Part shown: positions 1-5,557 of the stretch, piece by piece
Layout of the letters: every line of letters begins with the position of its first letter
Numbering within the stretch: the first letter of the stretch is position 1
NCBI GenBank assembly: GCA_007117255.1
Contig: SKGU01000299.1
Location: forward strand, 1-5,675
Length of the DNA: 5,675 bases
Direction: 5' to 3'
Source: Natronohydrobacter sp.
GTDB lineage: Bacteria; Pseudomonadota; Alphaproteobacteria; Rhodobacterales; Rhodobacteraceae
Translations under genes and position numbers: made by a program
The notes under the pieces: model-generated
What the model was told of the DNA's origin: nothing
The model's input: the letters and a program-made list of their open reading frames with translations, nothing else
The model's database searches: none

Positions 1-37
1 GCGACTGTCTGGCGCGGTCTGGCAGGTGAAGTCAACC

Positions 38-68
38 TTGAGTTTCCGGGCGTGAGGTCACATATAAG
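38..68 (+). promoter_or_regulatory. possible promoter for the ubiK-like gene
   Basis: A -35-like TTGAGT (38-43) and a -10-like TATAAG (63-68) precede the ubiK-like gene. The -10 matches the sigma-70 consensus at five of six bases, but the 19-base spacer is longer than the usual 16-18. The rest of 1-95 shows no RNA gene and no supported coding sequence. Two forward frames stay open from the left edge for a short way, so the tail of an upstream gene cannot be excluded. Confidence 0.3.
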
Positions 69-83
69 ATCAAATGCTTTCGC

Positions 84-90
84 AAAGGTG
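84..90 (+). promoter_or_regulatory. ribosome binding site of the ubiK-like gene
   Basis: AAAGGTG sits five bases before the ATG at 96. It is a good Shine-Dalgarno match at near-normal spacing and fixes the start of the small protein. Confidence 0.65.
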
Positions 91-95
91 ATACC

Positions 96-341
96 ATGCA
101 GACCCGCAACCGCTTTCTAGACGATGTCTCGCAACTGATGACCAACGCCATGGGCGTGGCACAGGGCGCGCGGACCGAAGCTGAAACCGCTGTCAAAAGC
201 CTCATGGATCGCTGGTTGGCGGATCGTGATTTCGTCACCCGTGAGGAATTTGACGCTGTGCGCGCCATGGCCCAGAAAGCGCGCGAAGAAAATGAAGCGC
301 TGAAAGCGCGCATCGACGCGCTGGAAAGCAAATCGGCCTGA
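96..341 (+). CDS. ubiK: UbiK-family (BMFP/YqiC) accessory factor of ubiquinone biosynthesis
   Basis: This is a complete 81-residue protein. The N-terminal half (about 1-40) can form an amphipathic helix. The C-terminal half is a charged coiled coil (about 48-78), with hydrophobic positions such as F52, V55, L69, I73 and L76 at heptad-like spacing. The motif FVTREEFDAVR (47-57) matches the LVSREEFDV segment of E. coli UbiK/YqiC, and the length is typical of the family. Family knowledge: UbiK forms a trimeric coiled coil, works with UbiJ in the cytosolic ubiquinone-synthesis complex and can associate with lipid. The Brucella homologue was described as a membrane fusogenic protein. Which role dominates here cannot be read from the sequence. 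The start is supported by AAAGGTG at 84-90. The gene stands alone and converges on the DUF4139 gene, with a palindromic element just past its stop. Confidence 0.85.
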   Translation: MQTRNRFLDDVSQLMTNAMGVAQGARTEAETAVKSLMDRWLADRDFVTREEFDAVRAMAQKAREENEALKARIDALESKSA

Positions 342-352
342 GCTTGCCCGAC

Positions 353-410
353 AGGGTGCGTGGAAACCACGCACCCTACACGCTGTAAGGTGCGTGGTTT
401 CCACGCACCC
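353..410. repeat. paired REP-like inverted repeat (BIME-like palindrome)
   Basis: Two copies of the same short hairpin lie head to head. Copy one (353-377) has an 11-bp stem around an AAA loop; its core is GGTGCGTGG / CCACGCACC. Copy two (389-409) has a 9-bp stem around a TTT loop and is the exact reverse complement of 355-375. Each is preceded on its own strand by a GTA-G/A tetranucleotide: GTAG on the minus strand (376-379) and GTAA on the plus strand (385-388). The whole element can also fold as one 22-bp stem (354-375 with 389-410), capped by a further 4-bp stem (377-380 with 384-387) and a CGC loop. A GTAG-like head followed by a hairpin, in inverted pairs, is the known layout of REP/BIME elements. 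That this is a dispersed family in the genome is inference. Confidence 0.7.
353..410. terminator. probable bidirectional terminator between convergent genes
   Basis: The strong GC-rich hairpins start 12 bases after the ubiK-like stop codon and end 15 bases before the stop of the opposing DUF4139 gene. Neither side has a T-tract, so this is not a canonical intrinsic terminator. Position between convergent genes and symmetric folding suggest it stops or stabilises transcripts from both directions. This is inferred from structure and context only. Confidence 0.45.
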
Positions 411-424
411 GCCCAAGCAGAAGA

Positions 425-2299
425 TCAGCCTTCGCGCAGCAGCGCCCGCAGATCATCCTCTATCGCCGTGCGCCGCGCCAACGCGGTCTGACGCGCAGCG
501 CGGGTTGCGCTGATCTCGTTTTCAATTGCATCGACCCGTGCGCGCCGTTCGCGCGTTGCCGGGCTGTCATCGCCAAGCTGCACAATCAGCCCCACCAGCC
601 GTTCCTGATCAGCAATCAGTTCTGCTTCCTGCGCGTCCAGCGCCGTGATTTCGCGGCGCAAGGCCGCATCCTCACTGCGCAGATCCTGCATTGCCGACAG
701 CACCGATTGCAGATCGGCATCGGGCAGGCGGCTCACCCAGAACGCCAGATCGTCCTGATCCAGCGAAAGCAGCGCCACCCTGTTTTCGATGACCCGCGCC
801 TCTACAATCTCATGTGTGACAATCTCGCCCGCGTCGATATCGATCTCAAATCGGGTGTCGTCCAAACGCGCTGCGCCACCCGGTGTCAGCATGTCCCAGC
901 CCGCGCGCAGTGGATGGGCGATGGTAAGCACACGGGCCGCATCCGGCGCGCCCTCGATCCGGTAGCTGGTGCGCCGCTCGATCCGGTCCTGTGTCACCAG
1001 CACACCATCCACGATTCGCGCTGTTTGCACGCGGTTGCTCTCCTCCACGCTTTCGCGCACCTGCATCGCCGTGTCGCGCGCGAATTCGATCACTTCCTGC
1101 GCCCCCGGCGCAAGTTCGGGCATCATCGCGTCACCTGCATGTCCACGCCCTTCTTCGTATAGTGTCACAACGCCCGCAGGCAGGCGCAGCGGCAGGGGGT
1201 TTTCAAACTCGATGGCGATCATCGGGTGCGGCTCATGACTGCCACCACGATAGAGCGTCAGGCGTGCTTCCTCCAGCCGCTCGCTGAGAAACGGCAGCGA
1301 GATCATGTCGCCCGCCTGCAATGTTACGGGTGTTGTCAATGTGAAGCGCGAGAAGCTGGCCCCGTCATCCATCGCGACTTCAGCGATATCCATCTGCGCT
1401 TCGAACATGCCCATCTGCGCGCGCCCTACAGCGGACGGCGCGGCCATGATCGCAGAGTCAAGCGATGGTGCTGCCTTTTCGCGATGCGCTGCTACACGGT
1501 CATATAGGCGGGCTTCCAACGCCCGAACGGCCCCAGTGGCCAAGGTGACAGACACATCCTGCCAATCCTGCCCGCTCGTGTTCTCGATCACTGCCCAGCC
1601 AGTCAATTCCACACCATCCGGCCCGTCCTCTGCCCGCCACGCGGTTTTCCATATGGGCGCGGGTTGCAGCCATCCAAGGGCTATATCGCGCGGCGCGGGG
1701 TCGGTACTCGACAGTGTGACCTGCAGGATCTGCGCGCGGGCTGAGCCGCGCAATGCTTCCAGCCCCTGAGCGATGGCCTCATTATCGGCCGCGTCTGCAA
1801 AGCGGATATCGGTTGCGTCGTCGAGCGCGATCTGACGCAAGGCGCCATCCTCATCGCGCAGTGTCAGGCTCGCACAACCTGTCTGACCATCTGTTGCACA
1901 GGGCACGTCGCGCGTGCCCATGATCGCGCCTGTCAGCACTGTGCCGCGTCGCTCTGCGGTGACGGGCGCGCCGATCATTGCGCCCAGAAGGGCGCGCAGA
2001 TCCCCCAGCGCCGCAGGCTCAAAAGGCAGCGCGTCGAACGTGTCCTGTACACCGCCGGGGCCTGTCATGGTCAGCAGGGGCACGCTGCCCGCTGGGTCCG
2101 ACAGGCGCAGCGATTTCAGGAAGTCATCAATATCGGCGCGGCGCACGGCCAGACGCACCCCGTCAGCGCCCAAGGGGCCCTCTGCCTCGATCAAAGCCAG
2201 CCCCGCAGTCGAGAGCGTGACCGCGCGGATCTGTGCGCTTGTATCGGCAGTGGCAGGCACGGCCAGAGCCGCCAGAAAAAGAATGGACAAGTGACGCAT
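425..2299 (-). CDS. exported DUF4139 domain-containing protein with C-terminal coiled coil
   Basis: This 624-residue protein is probably periplasmic. It opens with a signal peptide (MRHLSILFLAALAVPATA) and a likely cleavage after A18 (motif ATA). Residues about 25-200 look beta-rich and match no family I can name with confidence. A DUF4139-type region follows (about 205-510), recognised from PIWKTAWR (215-222), then LTGWAVIENTSGQDWQDVSV (232-251) and ENPLPLRLPAG (366-376). The C-terminus (about 525-620) is highly charged and predicted coiled coil in two helices broken near GDDSP (576-580). The only cysteines, C134 and C142, could form a disulfide after export. The start at 2299 is chosen over an in-frame GTG at 2317 because GGAGGG (2307-2312) lies seven bases before this ATG and inside the longer reading. 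The family includes proteins called mucoidy inhibitor MuiA, but no molecular role is established, so I assign none. The gene is divergent from parC and convergent with the ubiK-like gene. Confidence 0.85.
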   Translation of the reverse strand: MRHLSILFLAALAVPATADTSAQIRAVTLSTAGLALIEAEGPLGADGVRLAVRRADIDDFLKSLRLSDPAGSVPLLTMTGPGGVQDTFDALPFEPAALGDLRALLGAMIGAPVTAERRGTVLTGAIMGTRDVPCATDGQTGCASLTLRDEDGALRQIALDDATDIRFADAADNEAIAQGLEALRGSARAQILQVTLSSTDPAPRDIALGWLQPAPIWKTAWRAEDGPDGVELTGWAVIENTSGQDWQDVSVTLATGAVRALEARLYDRVAAHREKAAPSLDSAIMAAPSAVGRAQMGMFEAQMDIAEVAMDDGASFSRFTLTTPVTLQAGDMISLPFLSERLEEARLTLYRGGSHEPHPMIAIEFENPLPLRLPAGVVTLYEEGRGHAGDAMMPELAPGAQEVIEFARDTAMQVRESVEESNRVQTARIVDGVLVTQDRIERRTSYRIEGAPDAARVLTIAHPLRAGWDMLTPGGAARLDDTRFEIDIDAGEIVTHEIVEARVIENRVALLSLDQDDLAFWVSRLPDADLQSVLSAMQDLRSEDAALRREITALDAQEAELIADQERLVGLIVQLGDDSPATRERRARVDAIENEISATRAARQTALARRTAIEDDLRALLREG

Positions 2300-2306
2300 G
2301 ATTTGG

Positions 2307-2312
2307 CCCTCC
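2307..2312 (-). promoter_or_regulatory. ribosome binding site deciding the DUF4139 gene start
   Basis: Read on the minus strand, GGAGGG is a near-perfect Shine-Dalgarno sequence seven bases before the ATG at 2299. It would fall inside the coding sequence if the in-frame GTG at 2317 were used, so it favours the shorter protein, which then begins directly with its signal peptide. Confidence 0.75.
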
Positions 2313-2332
2313 GGCACCAGAATTCTGACATG

Positions 2333-2362
2333 ATGCTAGGCGTGTCCTGCATATGGCCACAA
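2333..2362 (-). promoter_or_regulatory. possible promoter of the DUF4139 gene
   Basis: On the minus strand, TTGTGG (2357-2362) and TAGCAT (2333-2338) are separated by 18 bases and could be a weak sigma-70-like -35/-10 pair, placing the transcript start roughly 20-30 bases before the start codon. The matches are partial (three and four of six). The surrounding 2300-2431 spacer must also carry the parC promoter, for which the best pair I see (TTGCCG at 2389-2394, CGAAAT at 2412-2417) is too poor to call. Confidence 0.25.
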
Positions 2363-2431
2363 GGCTCTTGTTTGCCATCAGCGTAAATTTGCCGTGACGA
2401 TCCGGGCTGGACGAAATCCATCTCTGGGGGT

Positions 2432-4747
2432 ATGCCAAAGCCTATGGCACAAGATAACGACACGCCCCCGGAATTTTCCGCCGAAGTTTCAGAACCACTG
2501 CGCCGGGCGCTGGGGTCGCGCTATCTGCAATATGCGCTGTCCACGATCATGCATCGCGCGCTTCCCGATGCGCGCGACGGTCTGAAACCCGTGCATCGCC
2601 GCATCCTTTTTGCGATGCGCGAATTGAAGCTTTCCGCGAATGGGGGCTTTCGCAAATCGGCCAAGATCACTGGCGATGTGATGGGCAATTACCACCCGCA
2701 TGGGGACGCCGCGATCTATGACGCGATGGCGCGACTGGCACAGGATTTCAACGTCCGCTATCCGCTGGTCGATGGGCAGGGCAATTTCGGCAATATCGAT
2801 GGCGACAACCCTGCCGCCGCGCGCTACACCGAGGCGCGCATGACCAAAGCGGCTGAGGCGCTGTTGGAGGGGCTGGCGGAAAATGCAGTCGATTTCCGTC
2901 CCAATTATGACGGGACGCTCAGCGAACCTGTGGTGTTGCCTGCGGCCTTCCCGAATTTGCTGGCCAATGGTGCAAGCGGCATCGCGGTCGGCATGGCCAC
3001 GAATATTCCGCCGCATAATCTGGATGAGTTGATCGAAGGCTGTCTGGCGCTGATCAAGACGCCTGATCTGCCTGACGAAAACCTGCTGACGCTGATCCCC
3101 GGCCCGGACTTCCCGACGGGTGGTGTCGTGGTCGAGCCACGAGACGCGATCTTAGCGGCCTATCAGTCCGGGCGCGGGGCATTCCGGCTGCGTGCACGCT
3201 GGCAGATCGAGGATCTGGGGCGCGGTCAATGGCAGATCGTTGTGACGGAAATCCCGTTTCAGGTGCCCAAATCGCGGCTGATCGAGAAACTGGCCGAAGT
3301 GATCCAGACCCGCAAAGTGCCCATTCTGGGCGATGTCCGTGACGAATCGGCCGATGATGTGCGCATCGTGCTTGAGCCGAAATCGCGCAGCGTGGACCCG
3401 GACTTGCTGATGGGAATGCTGTTCAAGAATTCCGATCTTGAAACGCGCTTCAGCCTGAACATGAACGTTCTGATCGACGGGCTGACACCGCGCGTGTGCA
3501 GCTTGCGCGAAGTGCTGCGTGCATTCCTGGATCACCGCCGCGAGGTTCTCAAACGTCGCAGCCAGCATCGGCTGGACAAGATCGACCACCGGCTGGAAGT
3601 CCTTGAGGGCTTCATCATCGCCTATCTGAACCTTGACCGGGTGATTGACATCATCCGCTATGACGAGGCTCCGCGCGACGCGTTGATGCGCGAAGAATGG
3701 GGGCGCAGTTTTGCCCGCGCCACATCCGAGAAAGACTACCAGCCACCCGCACCGGGCGAGGGCGAATTGACCGAAGTTCAGGCCGAAGCGATTCTGAACA
3801 TGCGGCTGCGCAGCCTGCGCCGGCTGGAAGAGCTGGAATTGCGCCGCGAACGCGATGCGCTGTTGGAAGAACGTGCGGGTCTGGAAGACCTGCTGGCGTC
3901 CGACAAGCTGCAATGGGCCAGAATCAGCACCCAATTGCGCGAGGTGCAGCGCGATTTCGGCAAATCCACTGATCTGGGCCGCCGCCGCACTGATTTCGCC
4001 GTCGCGGGCGAAGTCGAGGATGTTCCGCTTGAAGCCATGATCGAGCGCGAGCCAATTACGGTTGTCTGCTCGAAAATGGGCTGGATCCGGGCGATGAAAG
4101 GTCACTTGGCGCTCGATCAGGCGTTCAAGTTCAAGGATGGCGATGAAGGTCGATTCGCTTTCCATGCGGAAACGACCGACAAGATCGTCCTCTTTGGGTC
4201 CAACGGGCGCTTCTACACGCTTCTGGGCGCGAATCTGCCCGGCGGTCGCGGCATGGGTGAGCCCGTGCGCCTGATGATCGATCTGCCAAATGAAGCCGAA
4301 ATCGTGGACTTGTTCACCCATGCGCCGGGGGTGCGGCTTGTCGTGGCCTCCAGCGCGGGCGACGGCTTCATCGTGCCCTCTGACGAGGTTATCGCCCAGA
4401 CCCGCAGTGGCAAACAGGTGCTGAACCTCAAAGACGGTGTGCGCGCGCTGATCTGCCGCAAGGTGTCGGGCGATCATCTTGCCGTGGTGGGCGAGAATCG
4501 CAAGCTTCTGGTCTTTGCGCTGGACGAATTGCCCGAAATGGGACGCGGCAAAGGCGTGCGGCTGCAATCCTACAAGGATGGCGGGCTGTCGGATCTGACC
4601 ACACTGACCCTCGCCGATGGTCTGAGCTGGAAAGACCCCGCCGGGCGCACGCGGCTGGAGCAGGATCTGACCGAATGGCTTGGAAAGCGCGCAAGTGCCG
4701 GACGCATGGCTCCGCGCGGCTTTCCGCGTGATAATCGCTTTACCTGA
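2432..4747 (+). CDS. parC: DNA topoisomerase IV subunit A
   Basis: This is a complete 771-residue ParC. Topoisomerase IV (ParC2ParE2) passes one DNA duplex through a double-strand break in another and unlinks daughter chromosomes. ParC makes the break. The type IIA core starts near residue 30 (RYLQYALSTIMHRALPDARD). It contains YHPHGDAAIYDAM (87-99), PLVDGQGNFG (111-120) and the catalytic R131-Y132 in AAARYTEARM. A tower and coiled-coil region follows to about 490 (ELTEVQAEAILNMRLRSLRR, 445-464). Residues about 500-740 form the beta-pinwheel DNA-wrapping domain, with degenerate GyrA-box-like motifs PGGRGMGEPV (603-612) and GRGKGVRLQSYK (704-715). The lack of a canonical seven-residue GyrA box, together with the short C-terminal domain and alphaproteobacterial style, favours ParC over GyrA. 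The start is uncertain: only GGGGG (2426-2430) precedes ATG 2432, one base away, and an in-frame ATG at 2444 is possible. parE is not in the window. Confidence 0.95.
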   Translation: MPKPMAQDNDTPPEFSAEVSEPLRRALGSRYLQYALSTIMHRALPDARDGLKPVHRRILFAMRELKLSANGGFRKSAKITGDVMGNYHPHGDAAIYDAMARLAQDFNVRYPLVDGQGNFGNIDGDNPAAARYTEARMTKAAEALLEGLAENAVDFRPNYDGTLSEPVVLPAAFPNLLANGASGIAVGMATNIPPHNLDELIEGCLALIKTPDLPDENLLTLIPGPDFPTGGVVVEPRDAILAAYQSGRGAFRLRARWQIEDLGRGQWQIVVTEIPFQVPKSRLIEKLAEVIQTRKVPILGDVRDESADDVRIVLEPKSRSVDPDLLMGMLFKNSDLETRFSLNMNVLIDGLTPRVCSLREVLRAFLDHRREVLKRRSQHRLDKIDHRLEVLEGFIIAYLNLDRVIDIIRYDEAPRDALMREEWGRSFARATSEKDYQPPAPGEGELTEVQAEAILNMRLRSLRRLEELELRRERDALLEERAGLEDLLASDKLQWARISTQLREVQRDFGKSTDLGRRRTDFAVAGEVEDVPLEAMIEREPITVVCSKMGWIRAMKGHLALDQAFKFKDGDEGRFAFHAETTDKIVLFGSNGRFYTLLGANLPGGRGMGEPVRLMIDLPNEAEIVDLFTHAPGVRLVVASSAGDGFIVPSDEVIAQTRSGKQVLNLKDGVRALICRKVSGDHLAVVGENRKLLVFALDELPEMGRGKGVRLQSYKDGGLSDLTTLTLADGLSWKDPAGRTRLEQDLTEWLGKRASAGRMAPRGFPRDNRFT

Positions 4748-4814
4748 TTGCAGAGCCCTTTGCGAATTTGCCCTTTGGCGCAAGATCGGTTAGCACATGG
4801 CCAACTTGAATGAC

Positions 4815-4818
4815 GGAG
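4815..4818 (+). promoter_or_regulatory. ribosome binding site deciding the lipoprotein start
   Basis: GGAG lies eight bases before ATG 4827, ideal spacing, but only two bases before ATG 4821 and downstream of ATG 4797. This favours 4827 and gives a compact lipoprotein signal peptide with the cysteine at residue 23. Confidence 0.6.
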
Positions 4819-4826
4819 ATATGCGT

Positions 4827-5438
4827 ATGCATCCTGCCATCACATCCCCCCGCGCAGGACTGGCGCTTCTGGCAGCGCTTGTGCTGTCGGCCTGTGCCAG
4901 TGGCCGCGAGTTGCGCGAAGAGCGTGCGGAACTGGGTGATTTCTTTCTGTCCCATGCGATCGTCGTTGCGGACAATGCGACTGTCGGCCCGGCATCGCGG
5001 CGCGCAGAGCCGGAACAATGGGAAGAAGTCCTGACGACTGAAATGCGCCGCCGTTTCGCGCGATATGACGGCGATACACTTTATCATCTTGGCGTGTCGG
5101 TTGATGGGTATGTCTTGGCCGTTCCCGGCATTCCGGTTGTGGCCGCCCCCAAATCCGTGTTGATCCTTGGCGTGACCCTTTGGGACGACGCAGCAGGACG
5201 CAAGGTGAACTCATCGCCGCATCGGATCACGGTTCTGGAAAGCCTGTCAGGCGAGACCGTGGTCAGTTCAGGGCTGACCCAATCTGCCGAAGAACAGATG
5301 CAGAATTTGTCACAAAACGCGGTTTTGTCGATTGAAAACTGGCTGGCCTCGAATCCCGACTGGTTCCCGCCAAAGCCGGAAAGCACGTCAGAAGAGGTCG
5401 CCGAAGCGTCACCTTCCTCTGCCGGGGCTGAGAGCTGA
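4827..5438 (+). CDS. uncharacterised outer-membrane-type lipoprotein
   Basis: From the preferred ATG this is a 203-residue protein (213 from ATG 4797). The N-terminus is a lipoprotein signal peptide: a short basic region with R9, the hydrophobic stretch GLALLAALVLSA, and the lipobox L20-S21-A22-C23. C23 is the only cysteine and would be lipidated. Residue +2 is alanine, not aspartate, so the Lol rule predicts outer-membrane sorting. The mature part has a charged helical segment (about 26-36), an alpha/beta-looking body (about 40-175) with the hydrophobic stretch YVLAVPGIPVVAAPKSVLIL (95-114), and a low-complexity acidic Ser/Pro tail (181-203), probably disordered. I do not recognise the family; the shape only loosely recalls small periplasmic lipoproteins such as the DUF4136 type. 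It follows parC by 79 bases on the same strand with no clear terminator between, so read-through from parC is possible. Confidence 0.75.
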   Translation: MHPAITSPRAGLALLAALVLSACASGRELREERAELGDFFLSHAIVVADNATVGPASRRAEPEQWEEVLTTEMRRRFARYDGDTLYHLGVSVDGYVLAVPGIPVVAAPKSVLILGVTLWDDAAGRKVNSSPHRITVLESLSGETVVSSGLTQSAEEQMQNLSQNAVLSIENWLASNPDWFPPKPESTSEEVAEASPSSAGAES

Positions 5439-5449
5439 GCTTCGCGCCT

Positions 5450-5480
5450 CGCGCAAACCTTCAAAGCGCGCTTGATTTTC
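5450..5480 (+). terminator. weak possible terminator after the lipoprotein gene
   Basis: A short all-GC stem, CGCGC (5450-5454) with GCGCG (5466-5470) around an 11-base loop, is followed by the T-rich run CTTGATTTTC (5471-5480). The stem is only five pairs, and the T-rich run overlaps the proposed tuf -35 box, so this is tentative. Confidence 0.25.
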
Positions 5481-5507
5481 TCTGCCAAGCTGGATAAGTG
5501 GCGCGCG
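5472..5507 (+). promoter_or_regulatory. probable tuf promoter with GC-rich discriminator
   Basis: TTGATT (5472-5477) is a reasonable -35 box. GATAAG (5493-5498, 15-base spacer) or TAAGTG (5495-5500, 17-base spacer) could be the -10. Directly after it comes an uninterrupted GC run, GCGCGCG (5501-5507), where the discriminator would be. Known biology: GC-rich discriminators mark promoters for translation genes that are shut down by ppGpp. The start site would be about 50 bases before tuf. The -10 match is imperfect. Confidence 0.4.
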
Positions 5508-5515
5508 TGTGATCC

Positions 5516-5536
5516 ATGGCCGCAAGGGGCGGCTGA
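5516..5536 (+). promoter_or_regulatory. small hairpin in the tuf leader
   Basis: GCCGC (5519-5523) pairs with GCGGC (5529-5533) around an AAGGG loop, extendable by two wobble pairs. It lies nine bases upstream of the AAGGG (5543-5547) that is the likely tuf ribosome binding site. The same bases read as a six-codon ATG-to-TGA frame (5516-5536) without a clear ribosome binding site. A regulatory role is not shown. Confidence 0.3.
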
Positions 5537-5557
5537 ACAACAAAGGGTGCCGAAACC

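Noticed and set aside
7..23. Direct repeat GTCTGGC (7-13 and 17-23) with 10-base period
   Set aside because: Two seven-base copies near the window edge could be chance; there is no third copy and no known operator pattern.
32..416. Minus-strand open frames over the ubiK-like gene
   Set aside because: Both cross the palindrome and mirror the ubiK coding frame; neither has family-like features, and the plus-strand product is clearly recognisable.
2394..2585. Short plus-strand frame overlapping the parC start
   Set aside because: It is out of frame with parC, runs into conserved parC sequence and has no family features.
3152..4783. Long open frame on the minus strand, antisense to parC (over 500 codons)
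   Set aside because: It is the shadow of parC in a GC-rich genome. The protein is rich in H, Q, F and A with no recognisable motifs, and it fully overlaps a strongly conserved gene.
4758..4784. Imperfect inverted repeat between parC and the lipoprotein gene (TTGCG ... CGCAA)
   Set aside because: Only five pairs around a 14-base loop and no T-tract; too weak to call a terminator or operator.
4797..4826. Upstream ATG starts at 4797 and 4821 for the lipoprotein
   Set aside because: ATG 4797 has no good ribosome binding site and adds an acidic N-terminus unusual for a lipoprotein signal; ATG 4821 is too close to GGAG. ATG 4827 fits both criteria.
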